Source: BRH-c25 sp035627615
GTDB taxonomy: Bacteria > Bacillota > Clostridia > Lutisporales > Lutisporaceae
Length of the DNA stretch: 64,000 nt
NCBI GenBank assembly: GCA_035627615.1
Contig: DASPLL010000080.1
Coordinates: forward strand, 15,547-79,546
Reading direction: 5' to 3'
Position numbers and translations under genes: made by a program. Below the pieces are notes generated by a model. The model saw nothing but the letters and a program-made list of their open reading frames with translations. It did not search any database and was not told the DNA's origin. This document shows, one piece after another, positions 1-8,423 of the stretch; positions within the stretch are counted from its first letter, which is position 1; each line of letters opens with the position of its first letter.

Positions 1-308
1 ATGAGACCGGTCATTGTCTCTACAGCCTTCTTGACATTCTCCTGTATCTGCCAGGACACATCGGGTATCCGGACTCCATAGTCAACAATAATATAAAGGT
101 CTATTGCAGCTTCCTTTTCGCCTACCTCCACCTTTACACCCTTTGAAGGGTTCCTCTTGCCGAGTATCTCAGTTATGCTGTCAGCTATTCCGCCGCTCAT
201 TGATGAGACTCCCTGCACTTCTCTGGCTGCTATTTCAGCAATGATTGCAACAACGTCATCTGCAATCTTGACATTACCGTACTTATCTAATTTTATCTCT
301 TTTTCCAA
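1..308 (-). CDS. Asp23/Gls24 family protein (YqhY-like), C-terminus beyond the window edge
   Basis: About 102 residues are visible, opening LEKEIKLDKYGNVKIADDVV and continuing through the typical Asp23 pattern (IAAREVQGVSSMSGG, then GVKVEVGEKEAAIDLYIIVDYG). The family is about 110-130 residues, so little is missing. The start is TTG at 308, preceded by AAGGGGGTG at good spacing; no ATG fits. In Bacillus a paralogue, YqhY, sits in the same place just downstream of spoIIIAH, and is linked to control of acetyl-CoA carboxylase and the cell envelope. Here it has its own promoter (350-378), so it need not depend on the sporulation operon. Confidence 0.85.
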   Translation of the reverse strand, partial: MEKEIKLDKYGNVKIADDVVAIIAEIAAREVQGVSSMSGGIADSITEILGKRNPSKGVKVEVGEKEAAIDLYIIVDYGVRIPDVSWQIQENVKKAVETMTGL

Positions 309-349
309 CTATTGCACCCCCTTGTATGTTGTAAGTGATCCATGAATTA

Positions 350-378
350 ATTATAACAAAACCCGAATATATTTACAA
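350..378 (-). promoter_or_regulatory. Sigma-A-type promoter for the Asp23-family gene
   Basis: On the minus strand, TTGTAA (373-378), a 17-base spacer and TATAAT (350-355), the latter preceded by TG to give an extended -10. It lies about 45 bases before the TTG start. The rest of the 309-475 gap is AT-rich and shows no convincing terminator for the spoIIIA operon. Confidence 0.6.
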
Positions 379-475
379 ATATATGTAATGTTGTTTTACC
401 CGACATTATTATATTATACAGTAATGTTATATTTATTCAAGCTTGCATTTCAGGGTTATGTACTGCAGCTCATTT

Positions 476-1081
476 TCAATTTTTCTTCATTATCTTGATA
501 TTCTTCGGATCCAGCTTTGTTTTTCTTACTACTATGTCTTGAATCTGTGCAATATTCGAAGGGGTCAATTCCTTTGCCTCTACGATCACTGTTGCCGTGT
601 CATCCGTGAGAAAAACCAGCGCGTCGTTAAAACCCCTGGCAACTATGAGGTTTTCAATTATCATTTCTTTTTCAGTAAGGGCTACAATCTTTACCAGCTC
701 TTGCTGTGCCATGGTCTTGAAATTTTCTTCCGCTTTCTCACTATTTATTATATCCTGCCACATTTCTACTTCCTTGCTCCTGTTCTTATCCCTCTCAAGC
801 CTGTATTCCGAGAAGAAGGAGGCTCCTGCAGTCTCTATGGCCTCATTACTGTTGTCTTCTATCACAGCTGCTTCGCCTTCCAGTTCAGCACCAGTCATTT
901 CCGCAGCTGCCTTATCCTCCTGTCCAACTGCCTCAGTCTCATTTGTATTCAGTACTTGCGCATCCAAGTCAAGCTCTGCATCCGCCAGCCTTTCCGAAGT
1001 AAAGCTGTTGTATGCATAACCGACAACAAACAGCAGTATTATCATTGAACATATTATAATGTTTTTTCTCCTCACTTGCAT
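476..1081 (-). CDS. spoIIIAH: Stage III sporulation protein SpoIIIAH
   Basis: 201 residues. One N-terminal membrane segment (about residues 9-25) is followed by an acidic, low-complexity linker. The C-terminal domain (about 110-201; FKTMAQQELVKIVALTEKEM, then GFNDALVFLTDDTATVIVEA) is the ring-building motif related to YscJ/FliF. In the family it lies in the intermembrane space of the engulfed forespore and binds forespore SpoIIQ to form the feeding-tube channel. The start ATG follows AGGAGGTATAGTC. It is the last gene of the eight-gene spoIIIA operon, 30 bases after spoIIIAG. Length is near the usual 190-220. Confidence 0.93.
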   Translation of the reverse strand: MQVRRKNIIICSMIILLFVVGYAYNSFTSERLADAELDLDAQVLNTNETEAVGQEDKAAAEMTGAELEGEAAVIEDNSNEAIETAGASFFSEYRLERDKNRSKEVEMWQDIINSEKAEENFKTMAQQELVKIVALTEKEMIIENLIVARGFNDALVFLTDDTATVIVEAKELTPSNIAQIQDIVVRKTKLDPKNIKIMKKN

Positions 1082-1111
1082 GACTATACCTCCTTGAATT
1101 TATATTTCATA

Positions 1112-1735
1112 TCAATTTCTTTCATATACCGTTACTCTGTAAGCAGGAATGTCCAATACCGTTTGTACTGCCTGGGAAATCTTAAGTTTGACCTTTGAAT
1201 CCTTTGCCCCTTCCGCAACTACAATTACCCCTTTAACCTCCGGATTTATCTCCTTTAATATCAAAGGCTTTGAACTGCCTCCCTGAGCGGCTGTAAATAC
1301 GACCTTATCGTCTGTTGTTTTTTCATTTATTGTTCTGGTTCCGCCGCTTGTGTCCTTTTCATTGGTCACTTTGTCAGAGATTGATTCATCCTTTGCCGGA
1401 ATTATCTCACTTCCGCTTTTCAGGGTAATCATAACCGAAACCCTTCCGGCATCCTGAATCTTACTGAGTATTGATGATAGCTCGTTCTCCAGTCCCCTTA
1501 CATAATCAGGTGCTGTATTGTCGGCAGTTACTAGATCTGTCTGTGTATCTCCATTATTATCATCCTCTTCAGCTGTCCTATCAATTTTTAAATCCATGTA
1601 AAAATCAGCAATCAGAATGAGAGCCAAGCCCAGGCAGAATACAATTACTAAGTTTGTCATGGTTTTTTTAGATAAGTTAAGCATCAAAATATTGTCCTTC
1701 TTAAGTTTATCCTTTAACCACTCAAGTAATTTCAT
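1112..1735 (-). CDS. spoIIIAG: Stage III sporulation protein SpoIIIAG
   Basis: 207 residues. The cytoplasmic N-terminus is followed by one membrane segment (about 25-42; LVIVFCLGLALILIADFYMD), a spacer and a C-terminal ring-forming domain with the family signature GRVSVMITLKSGSEIIPA and IKGVIVVAEGA-like EVKGVIVVAEGAKDSKVKL. An in-frame ATG exists 18 bases upstream, but it sits before the GGAGGAAATCTT ribosome binding site, which fixes the start at 1735. SpoIIIAG proteins form large rings in the mother-cell membrane as part of the SpoIIIA-SpoIIQ complex. Confidence 0.93.
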   Translation of the reverse strand: MKLLEWLKDKLKKDNILMLNLSKKTMTNLVIVFCLGLALILIADFYMDLKIDRTAEEDDNNGDTQTDLVTADNTAPDYVRGLENELSSILSKIQDAGRVSVMITLKSGSEIIPAKDESISDKVTNEKDTSGGTRTINEKTTDDKVVFTAAQGGSSKPLILKEINPEVKGVIVVAEGAKDSKVKLKISQAVQTVLDIPAYRVTVYERN

Positions 1736-1755
1736 AAGATTTCCTCCTTGCATTA

Positions 1756-2391
1756 TTACTGCTGTACATCAACGCTGACAACCGACCCGCTGATTCCTAA
1801 AGCTTTGCTTATTACATCCTTTATCTCGCTGCTTATCTTGCTATCATTCAAATTATATTCAGCTTTGTCTTCATTAATTACATTTTTATTTTTACCTGTA
1901 CCCCCGCCAACATTGATTTTTATCCTGTCCACTTCAATCACTTCTTTTTCATCCCTGTTCAAAGTAACTTTTATTGACTTTATATTACCAAAGTCCTCAT
2001 TTTCAAAATCCTTCTCCAGCTCCAGCTCTACCAGCACTCCGTTATAATCTGACCCTGTACTGTTTTTTACCAGCTTTAGAATCTGTCCTTTCAGATTGTC
2101 CTCGAAAATTTCCACTGCTTTTTGCTGCTGGTACTTGCTGATCTCGGTGATATTTTCCTGGCCTCCGCTATGTTCCATAAAGTTAGTTGTCTCAAGGAAT
2201 TCACTGTTGAAGCTTTCAGCATAGTCCTTTACCAGTACAAAGGGCCTTATGACCACTATTATCACCAAAAGCCCGACTACTACATTTATGTATCTTTTCA
2301 TCGAGCTGTTAGGCATTATAGTGTCCAGGAACATTATAAAAATGATTATCACAGTTATATTCAATATCCAGGTCCGTAAAAAGTCAGCCAT
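1756..2391 (-). CDS. spoIIIAF: Stage III sporulation protein SpoIIIAF
   Basis: About 211 residues. Two closely spaced N-terminal membrane segments (about 5-25 and 33-53; ILNITVIIIFIMFLDTIMPN and YINVVVGLLVIIVVIRPFV) are followed by a soluble domain that carries a ring-building fold in this family. TTG at 2394 directly precedes ATG at 2391; AGGTGATTTG spaces better to the ATG. The gene starts within ten bases of the spoIIIAE stop, consistent with translational coupling. Role: mother-cell membrane component of the SpoIIIA channel. Confidence 0.92.
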   Translation of the reverse strand: MADFLRTWILNITVIIIFIMFLDTIMPNSSMKRYINVVVGLLVIIVVIRPFVLVKDYAESFNSEFLETTNFMEHSGGQENITEISKYQQQKAVEIFEDNLKGQILKLVKNSTGSDYNGVLVELELEKDFENEDFGNIKSIKVTLNRDEKEVIEVDRIKINVGGGTGKNKNVINEDKAEYNLNDSKISSEIKDVISKALGISGSVVSVDVQQ

Positions 2392-2399
2392 CAAATCAC

Positions 2400-3560
2400 C
2401 TACCTGACCATTACAGTCATATTGCCGACACCCATGATGACCGTAAGAGCCATAAAGAACATGACTGCAACTGACAATACACAGGTCAGAAGTGTGAGTA
2501 TTGCATTGCTCATATCATTCAGGCACTGTACTATCTGGTTGTCGAGAATAGGCTGTATAAGAGCACTTGCTACCTTATATATCAAAACAATGGAGAACAT
2601 CTTTATGAGCGGGAAGCTGCATATCAGAAGCAGCACTATGAAGCCGGCTATTCCTATTCCGTTCTTCAATATCATTGAACAGCTGACAACTGCATCAAAA
2701 GCGTCGGAAAGGAAGCTCCCCACAATAGGTATGAAGTTGTCCACCGCAAACTTCGCAGACCTTATCGTCGCTCCGTCTATTGAAGCAGAGGCTATGCCCT
2801 GCACAGTTATTATTCCCGTAAAAGCTGTAAGCATCAGGCCTAAAGCACCTACCGCAGCCTGTTTCAGCAGAGAAGCCAGCTTTGAAATATTTATCGAGTC
2901 TGAAAGATTGTTCAATATGCTGAGAACTGCAGAGAAAAGTATAAGCGGCATTACGAACACCTTGATAAGTGTTGTTATCAGTGTTATGGAGCCAAACAAC
3001 AGCGGCTGGAACACAGCTGAGGAGGAAATCCCGCCTACTGCAGCCAGTAAGGCCAGCAATGTAGGCAGAAGCGCCTGCATGAAGCCGACCATTGTATCAA
3101 TGGCATGCACTCCGATTTTCATAGCATCATTGAAGCTATTCACAGACATAATTATTATCAGTATGTAGCAAATTCCATAAGCCAGCCTGCCTATTGCATC
3201 CTCTTCGAAGGCATTATGCAGATTCTGCAGCATCGCGCAGAATATTGCCAATATCAGAAGCCTGCCCATAATGTTGAAATTATTTATTACTTCCTTGAAG
3301 AAAATGTTGACTATTCCTCTGCCTATTTCCTTCAGATTCTCAATGGTATTACCTTTGAACAGGCCAAATACCAGTTCCCTGACATTCACTTCCGGTACCA
3401 TGCCTTCAGATTCCTTATTTATGCTGTCAACATACTTTTCTATCTCACTTATATCAAGATTATCAAGTTGATCCTGCAGAATATCACCGGTGTCATCACA
3501 ATATACGGCACATATGGAGAGCATGATCATTATCATAAGGAAAGTTATGCCTTTTCTCAT
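2400..3560 (-). CDS. spoIIIAE: Stage III sporulation protein SpoIIIAE
   Basis: 386 residues. A hydrophobic signal (MRKGITFLMIMIMLSICAVY) is followed by a short extracytoplasmic stretch and a polytopic membrane domain from about residue 85 to the C-terminus. The start at 3560 is chosen because AAGGGGGATAAAC sits directly before it; an upstream in-frame start at 3590 has no such site. SpoIIIAE is the largest multi-pass protein of the channel and is proposed to be the transport-like core. About 100 bases separate it from spoIIIAD, with no obvious terminator. Confidence 0.93.
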   Translation of the reverse strand: MRKGITFLMIMIMLSICAVYCDDTGDILQDQLDNLDISEIEKYVDSINKESEGMVPEVNVRELVFGLFKGNTIENLKEIGRGIVNIFFKEVINNFNIMGRLLILAIFCAMLQNLHNAFEEDAIGRLAYGICYILIIIMSVNSFNDAMKIGVHAIDTMVGFMQALLPTLLALLAAVGGISSSAVFQPLLFGSITLITTLIKVFVMPLILFSAVLSILNNLSDSINISKLASLLKQAAVGALGLMLTAFTGIITVQGIASASIDGATIRSAKFAVDNFIPIVGSFLSDAFDAVVSCSMILKNGIGIAGFIVLLLICSFPLIKMFSIVLIYKVASALIQPILDNQIVQCLNDMSNAILTLLTCVLSVAVMFFMALTVIMGVGNMTVMVR

Positions 3561-3661
3561 GTTTATCCCCCTTTTACAGACGTACATCAATTTTATGTGC
3601 CTCTTTACTGAAGAATCTGTAATCCAGCAGAGTCACAATACTAAAGTTGTGCTTATTAACA

Positions 3662-4048
3662 CTATGGTATGATCTTTATCATTATATCCATCAGTGCCGC
3701 AAGAATAGGTATAGCTGTAACCATGATAAGCACCTTCCCGGCAAGCTCAACCTTCGAGGCTATGGTACCCTCACCTGCATCCCTGCATATCTGTGCGCCG
3801 AATTCAGTTATATACGCTATTGCGATGACTTTCAGAATTGTAGAAAAATATAATACGTCAATATTAGCTTTGCTGGCAAAGTATTTCAGCACCGACATCA
3901 CGGAGTTAAGCTTGGTTATCAGAAACATGAATATGACAAGACCGGTAACAATACTTATCACAACAGCTATCTCAGGCCTTTCCTCCTTCAGGAGCACTGC
4001 CAGTACTGCCGCAATGATCCCTACCATAACAATTCTCATGATATCCAT
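3662..4048 (-). CDS. spoIIIAD: Stage III sporulation protein SpoIIIAD
   Basis: 128 residues, the usual family length. Four or so hydrophobic segments (MRIVMVGIIAAVLAVLLKEE, then IAVVISIVTGLVIFMFLITK, then TILKVIAIAYITEFGAQICR, then a C-terminal helix). The sequence FGAQICRDAGEGTIASKVELAGK is characteristic. It is a paralogue of SpoIIIAC and part of the membrane core of the channel. The ribosome binding site AAGGTGAT precedes the ATG. It begins 9 bases after the spoIIIAC stop. Confidence 0.93.
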   Translation of the reverse strand: MDIMRIVMVGIIAAVLAVLLKEERPEIAVVISIVTGLVIFMFLITKLNSVMSVLKYFASKANIDVLYFSTILKVIAIAYITEFGAQICRDAGEGTIASKVELAGKVLIMVTAIPILAALMDIMIKIIP

Positions 4049-4057
4049 AATATCACC

Positions 4058-4252
4058 TTACAGACGGAACATGGTTCTTACACTGTCAAATAAATTGCTG
4101 ATCAGGCTTATCACCATCATAAGGACAACCACAACCCCGGCCAAAGTGGTCATCATGGCCATTTCCTCCCTGCCGGACTGGTTGAGCACCCTGTTTAGTA
4201 CTGCCACTACAATGCCTATCGCTGCTATTCTGAATATCAGGTTGACATCCAT
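4058..4252 (-). CDS. spoIIIAC: Stage III sporulation protein SpoIIIAC
   Basis: 64 residues, the normal length of this very small membrane protein. Two hydrophobic helices flank the conserved LNQSGREEMAMMTTLAGV loop. Resembles the N-terminal half of SpoIIIAD. The ATG is preceded by GAAGGGGGCAGTAAA. Predicted membrane subunit of the SpoIIIA complex in the mother cell. Confidence 0.93.
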   Translation of the reverse strand: MDVNLIFRIAAIGIVVAVLNRVLNQSGREEMAMMTTLAGVVVVLMMVISLISNLFDSVRTMFRL

Positions 4253-4282
4253 TTTACTGCCCCCTTCTACTGATTGTTTTAT

Positions 4283-4804
4283 TTATACTAGAACAACAAA
4301 TACTGCAATTCCCAATAAAAAACCCAGGCTTCTGTACATTTTTGAGCTTCTCTTTATTTCTTCCAGCGCAGCATCCTCCTGATGCTTCAATTGCAGATAA
4401 AATAGCTCAAAGTGCTTTTTCTGATCCGCTCTGTCGGAACCGCCAAGTATGCTTCCAAAGCTCTTAACAAGCTCAATATCGCTCCTCTGCAGGGATGAAT
4501 CCGCGAGTGCAGTATCCGCTGCAAATACCCACGCGTCCCATAGGGTATAAAAGCGTCTATCTGTCAGGCTGTCTGAAATGCAAACAAAAAAACTGCTTAT
4601 AAGACCTTCTGCTTTGTTTGAAATATTCCTCAGAGCAGCCGGCAGAGGTGTGGCGCCATAAGTCACTTCAGTCTCCAGCATTTGCATGAACCTTCTTAAG
4701 TTTTTCAGTTCATTATATCTTGATGACAGTCTGTTGGAAAAAAGTATCCCCAATAAACCGCTTGCTGTAATGATCAACAAGCCCCCCATAATCTTTAACA
4801 ACAA
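4283..4804 (-). CDS. spoIIIAB: Stage III sporulation protein SpoIIIAB
   Basis: 173 residues with an N-terminal and a C-terminal membrane segment around a helical domain, which is the SpoIIIAB pattern (LLGILFSNRLSSRYNELKNL near the start and GFLLGIAVFVVLV at the end). SpoIIIAB resembles GspF-type assembly proteins of secretion systems. The start is TTG at 4804 with GAGGGG upstream; a second TTG follows at once. It begins 10 bases after the spoIIIAA stop. Confidence 0.9.
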   Translation of the reverse strand: MLLKIMGGLLIITASGLLGILFSNRLSSRYNELKNLRRFMQMLETEVTYGATPLPAALRNISNKAEGLISSFFVCISDSLTDRRFYTLWDAWVFAADTALADSSLQRSDIELVKSFGSILGGSDRADQKKHFELFYLQLKHQEDAALEEIKRSSKMYRSLGFLLGIAVFVVLV

Positions 4805-4814
4805 TCCGATCCCC

Positions 4815-5798
4815 TCATTTTTGATTTATATCAAACAACAGGTTAAAGCTTCCATCCAGTACAGCTTCAATTGTTCCAACACCATTCCTCCTGCTCAGGA
4901 CCACATATCTTTCAAAGACTCCTCTCTGTATCCGGCTAAGATCCTGTTTTTTCAGGAAGTCTCCTATACTGCTGCCGTGTATTGTAGTAACAACCTTCAC
5001 CCCTGCATTGACAGCATCGATTATTGCATCAGCATCTTCCCTTCTTCCGATTTCATCCGTTGCTATGATCTCCGGAGACATCGACCTTATCATCATCAAT
5101 ATGCCCTCCGCTTTGGGGCAGCCATCCAGGACATCCGTCCTTATCCCCACATCGTTTCTTGGTATTCCTAGGCTGCAGGCAGCTATTTCAGAGCGTTCAT
5201 CTATCAAAGATATCTTCATGCCCTGAAACAGGTGTGCTTCGCTTCCGCTGCTGAGTTTTCTGGTAAGATCTCTTAAAAGTGTTGTCTTGCCGCATTGGGG
5301 AGGTGATATGATAAGTGTATTGTATATACAGTCAGGTGACCGTATCAAATAGCCTATTACTTTATCTGAAGCACCTATTATCTGTTTCGCAATTCTAAAA
5401 TTCATGTAGCTTATATCCTTCATGGTCCTGACTTTGCTGTTTTCCGCCACTACCCGTCCGCATACTCCTACCCTGTGGCCGCCGCATACAGTGACAAAGC
5501 CGTTCTTGAGCTCCTCCTCCACAGAATACATGGAAAAATTGCATACCAGCTGAAGCGAGCTTTTCAGATCATCCCCACTTACCAGATAAGCCTTTCCCGC
5601 GTCTGCTGTATCTTTCCCGTCGGCAGTAATAAACAGCTCCAGGTCACAGCCTGAAACGCATAGGGGCTTTCCCAGCCTCAAGCGTATTTCTTCGATACCC
5701 GCCAAGGTCTCCTCAGGAAGCTTTCTTATCATCTGCCTGATATGCTTCGGTAAATAATCCAGTACCTCCAGTATTTTAATATCATTGCTCATAGCCAT
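4815..5798 (-). CDS. spoIIIAA: Stage III sporulation protein SpoIIIAA, AAA+ ATPase
   Basis: About 327 residues. It has a Walker A-type loop (ISPPQCGKTTLLRD, about residue 165-175), the family motif ISLIDERSEIAA, and a Walker B region (PEIIATDEIGR). Members are GspE/VirB11-like cytoplasmic ATPases that power the SpoIIIA channel. AAAGGACAGG supports ATG 5798 or the next ATG at 5792; a TTG at 5816 is less likely. It is the first gene of spoIIIA, downstream of a candidate sigma-E promoter. Confidence 0.93.
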   Translation of the reverse strand: MAMSNDIKILEVLDYLPKHIRQMIRKLPEETLAGIEEIRLRLGKPLCVSGCDLELFITADGKDTADAGKAYLVSGDDLKSSLQLVCNFSMYSVEEELKNGFVTVCGGHRVGVCGRVVAENSKVRTMKDISYMNFRIAKQIIGASDKVIGYLIRSPDCIYNTLIISPPQCGKTTLLRDLTRKLSSGSEAHLFQGMKISLIDERSEIAACSLGIPRNDVGIRTDVLDGCPKAEGILMMIRSMSPEIIATDEIGRREDADAIIDAVNAGVKVVTTIHGSSIGDFLKKQDLSRIQRGVFERYVVLSRRNGVGTIEAVLDGSFNLLFDINQK

Positions 5799-5832
5799 AT
5801 CCTGTCCTTTGTACAAATTTTGATTTGTACTA

Positions 5833-5861
5833 TAGATATGACAGCTTATCTGAAATAATTA
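5833..5861 (-). promoter_or_regulatory. Candidate sigma-E promoter of the spoIIIA operon
   Basis: Minus strand TAATTATT (5854-5861), 13 bases, then CATATCTA (5833-5840), about 35 bases before spoIIIAA. This is a partial match to the sigma-E pattern (ATATT-type -35, CATACAAT-type -10). In other spore formers spoIIIA is transcribed in the mother cell by sigma-E. The match alone is weak; the location supports it. Confidence 0.35.
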
Positions 5862-5867
5862 CTATAA

Positions 5868-5910
5868 CAAAAAAAAGACTCAATTGAATCATAGGTTCAA
5901 TTGAGTCTTT
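5868..5910 (-). terminator. Rho-independent terminator after the CD1247-like gene
   Basis: A perfect 15-bp stem (AAAGACTCAATTGAA at 5874-5888 with its complement at 5896-5910), 7-base loop, followed on the minus strand by a run of T. It separates the upstream gene from spoIIIA. Confidence 0.9.
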
Positions 5911-5927
5911 CTATTTGCTGTTATCTG

Positions 5928-6350
5928 CTATTCGTGGTCATGACCGCAGCCGCAGCCGCATTCGAATTCAAATTCTATAGGCTCATGACAGTTGGGGCAT
6001 ACAACCTGCTCACCGCTTTCTACCAGGTCCTCGTCCAGATAAACAAATTCCTTGCAGTGCGGGCACTCTACTTCAACATAGTCATAATCATCGTCATCTT
6101 CAAACTCGTCATCATCTTCTTCATCATCAAAGCACAGGTCATCCTCCAAAGCTGAAAGGTCCTCATCTATCGCTTCTACATACTCATCAAGCTCGCTCTG
6201 GGATTCATTGAGCTCATTGATGGCATCTGCAAAATCACTTAATACATCTATTATTTTAGAGATTAATTTGCCCTGATCTGTTGACTCGTCTACCTTCATC
6301 CCTTCTGCCAGTCCCTTAAGGTAGGCTACTCTTTCGTATAGATATTCCAT
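5928..6350 (-). CDS. CD1247-type N-terminal domain protein with C-terminal zinc ribbon
   Basis: 140 residues. A helical N-terminal part (MEYLYERVAYLKGLAEGMKV) is followed by a very acidic stretch (DDEEDDDEFEDDDDYDYVEV, about residues 75-95) and a C-terminal zinc ribbon with CPHC and CPNC pairs, then a Cys/His tail (CGCGCGHDHE). The start at 6350 is set by AAAGGAGGAGTAAAT; the longer reading lacks a site. It lies between efp and spoIIIAA. The function of this clostridial family is unknown; the ribbon suggests metal or nucleic acid binding, which is inference. Confidence 0.75.
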   Translation of the reverse strand: MEYLYERVAYLKGLAEGMKVDESTDQGKLISKIIDVLSDFADAINELNESQSELDEYVEAIDEDLSALEDDLCFDDEEDDDEFEDDDDYDYVEVECPHCKEFVYLDEDLVESGEQVVCPNCHEPIEFEFECGCGCGHDHE

Positions 6351-6452
6351 ATTTACTCCTCCTTTATTTTTGCTACTCTCAGTATTCTCTCCAGTATTGA
6401 CTACTATATGCATTACATGGACTGCATATTATCCAGAAATTCCCTGAGTTTC

Positions 6453-7010
6453 TTACATTCTTTCCATGTATTCGCCTGTTCTTGTATCTATCCTGATTCT
6501 ATCACCTATGTTGATGAATAAAGGAACCATTACAGTTGCGCCTGTTTCAACAGTTGCAGGCTTTGTTGCGCCTGTTGCGGTATCGCCCTTGAAGCCGGGC
6601 TCTGTTTCTGTTACTTCCATTTCCACAAAGTTTTCAGGCTCTACGGAAAAAGCTTCACCCTTGTAAAATTTTATATTGGCTGTATCATTAGGCTTAAGAT
6701 ACATTATCGCATCCTCTACCTGGTCGTGGTTAAGAGGTATCTGCTCATAGGTTTCGTTATCCATGAAATAATACAGGCCGCCGTCTTCATATAAGAATTG
6801 CATGCTTTTTCTCTCAATGTGAGCCTTCGGATACTTATCCGTCGGATTAAAGGTTCTTTCTGTCACTGCTCCGGTTATTATGTTTTTAAGCTTTGTTCTG
6901 ACAAAAGCAGCACCTTTGCCTGGCTTAACATGCTGAAAATCAACAATCGTATAAATATTTCCATCCATTTCAAATGTCAAACCTTTTCTAAATTCACCAG
7001 CTGATAACAT
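6453..7010 (-). CDS. efp: Elongation factor P
   Basis: 185 residues, the standard length. The KOW-like N-terminal domain begins MLSAGEFRKGLTFEMDGNIY and contains the modification loop KPGKGAAFVRTKLKN, with the tip lysine in PGKG. Two OB-fold domains follow (PTDKYPKAHIERK, and the C-terminal signature GDRIRIDTRTGEYMER). EF-P relieves ribosome stalling at polyproline stretches. GGAGGGATAGGATTA precedes the ATG. No lysine-modification genes are seen nearby. Confidence 0.97.
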   Translation of the reverse strand: MLSAGEFRKGLTFEMDGNIYTIVDFQHVKPGKGAAFVRTKLKNIITGAVTERTFNPTDKYPKAHIERKSMQFLYEDGGLYYFMDNETYEQIPLNHDQVEDAIMYLKPNDTANIKFYKGEAFSVEPENFVEMEVTETEPGFKGDTATGATKPATVETGATVMVPLFINIGDRIRIDTRTGEYMERM

Positions 7011-7061
7011 TAATCCTATCCCTCCATATGTTTATTTGTTAATATTAATCGCAAAAATCCT

Positions 7062-7090
7062 TCTATAGTAATTGTTTAATATTTTGCGAA
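7062..7090 (-). promoter_or_regulatory. Candidate efp promoter
   Basis: Minus strand TTCGCA (7085-7090), 17 bases, TATAGA (7062-7067), about 50 bases before the efp start. It lies between the gene and the repeat element at 7116-7327. Confidence 0.45.
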
Positions 7091-7115
7091 ATGATATACG
7101 TTAATTGCGCTATTT

Positions 7116-7327
7116 GGTATTCCTATTGGGTCCTGCCACGTGGCTCGTGGCTCGTGCGAAGCCTGGGTATTCCTATTGGGTATGGTTGCGCGTTACGCGT
7201 TTCGTGTTGCGCGATTTAGGTAAAGCCTTCGAAGTTTTTCAGACGACCGGTGGTCGCCCCTACAGCGTAACGTATACAATGCGTTCCCTACGCCCCGCAG
7301 CCTCGAAACCCCGTAACCCCGAAACCT
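7116..7327. repeat. Intergenic repeat element with heptamer runs (element E1)
   Basis: Fills the gap between efp and the M24 aminopeptidase. It contains GGTATTCCTATTGGGT twice (7116-7131, 7166-7181). It also has 7-bp runs: CGTGGCT, CGTGGCT, CGTGCGA (7139-7159), and GCGCGTT, ACGCGTT, TCGTGTT (7188-7208). A CCTTCGAAG motif lies near 7226-7234 and a palindromic core CGACCGGTGGTCG with GCCCCTAC near 7244-7263. Three 8-bp units of the type CGAAACCC sit at 7304-7327. It is more GC-rich than the gaps around it and has no coding potential. The right end overlaps the aminopeptidase stop codon. It shares core motifs with the elements at 30818 and 57839. Confidence 0.65.
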
Positions 7328-8399
7328 ATAATTCTATTAATTCCTTCGGAGATTTGCTCAGGGTTTCTGCTCCTGCTTCTGTTACAAGGACCAGATCCTC
7401 TATTCTTACACCGCCGAAGTCCGGAATGTATATGCCCGGTTCGTCGGTCACTATCATGCCTGCTTCAAGTATGTTCTCTCCCAATACACTGAGTCTCGGA
7501 TCCTCATGTACTGCAAGTCCTACTCCGTGACCCAGGCCGTGACCGAAATATTCTCCATAGCCTTCTGCTGTTATTATATCTCTTGCTATCTTGTCTATCG
7601 ACCTGCCGGTCACACCGGGCTTTATGCCCTTTAACGCCTCTATCTGCGCTTTCAGTACTATGTCATATATCTTCCTGTGCTTTTCTTCTGCCTTACCAAT
7701 AAATACTGTTCTTGTCATATCTGAACAATATCCATTATAAACACAACCGAAATCAAGTGTCAAGAACTCTCCATTTTCGATTGTCTTTTCAGACGCAATT
7801 CCATGAGGCAGTGACGACCTGACTCCTGAAGCCACAATGGAATCGAAGGATGTACCTGACGCACCTTTTTTCTTCATGAAATATTCAAGCTCCAGACCTA
7901 CTTCCGCTTCGCTCATACCTGGCTTCAAATAGCCCAGTATATGTCTGAAGGCTTCATCTGCAATAGCTGCCGCCTTTCTGATATTATCCACCTCTGCAGC
8001 GTCCTTTGTTACCCTTAACCTTGAAAAAATACTTCTTGCGGGTAAAAGCTCTATTCCCGGCAAGGCCATTTTCAGATCCTCGCAAAAGCCTACCGTCATA
8101 AAGTCCTCTTCTATACCCAGCCTTCTAATACCATCCTTTTTCAGAGCCTCTGCTATCTTTTCCATAAGGTTGTTGCTCTGTATTACTATTTCAAAGCCTT
8201 CGCACTGCTTGGCCGACTGTTCCTTATATCTGAAATCGGTAATAAACCGGGTAATATTTTTTCCTATAACAACAAAGCCCGTTGAGCCTGTAAAGCCGCT
8301 TAAATACCTTCTGTTCTCACCGGAATAGGCAAACACTCCGTCAAGCTTCTTTTCCAGCATTAACTTTCTTAAACCGTCAATTCTTTTATTCACAAGCAT
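7326..8399 (-). CDS. M24 family aminopeptidase (Xaa-Pro type, YqhT-like)
   Basis: 357 residues, matching short bacterial Xaa-Pro peptidases. An N-terminal creatinase-type domain (1-125) is followed by the pita-bread catalytic domain. The five dinuclear-metal ligands are all visible in LDFGCVYN, CSDMTRT, HGLGHGVGL, TDEPGIYIP and GGVRIEDL. It removes N-terminal residues before proline in the cytoplasm. GAAAGGGG precedes ATG 8399. The efp neighbour is the same as in Bacillus (yqhT-efp-spoIIIA). Confidence 0.93.
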   Translation of the reverse strand: MLVNKRIDGLRKLMLEKKLDGVFAYSGENRRYLSGFTGSTGFVVIGKNITRFITDFRYKEQSAKQCEGFEIVIQSNNLMEKIAEALKKDGIRRLGIEEDFMTVGFCEDLKMALPGIELLPARSIFSRLRVTKDAAEVDNIRKAAAIADEAFRHILGYLKPGMSEAEVGLELEYFMKKKGASGTSFDSIVASGVRSSLPHGIASEKTIENGEFLTLDFGCVYNGYCSDMTRTVFIGKAEEKHRKIYDIVLKAQIEALKGIKPGVTGRSIDKIARDIITAEGYGEYFGHGLGHGVGLAVHEDPRLSVLGENILEAGMIVTDEPGIYIPDFGGVRIEDLVLVTEAGAETLSKSPKELIEL

Positions 8400-8423
8400 A
8401 AACCCCTTTCAAATAATATATAC

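Noticed and set aside
443..1048. Long plus-strand ORFs opposite spoIIIAH and many other genes (for example 2422-3168, 3669-4382, 10080-10688)
   Set aside because: They are antisense shadows of well-supported minus-strand genes, with no ribosome binding sites or recognisable domains.
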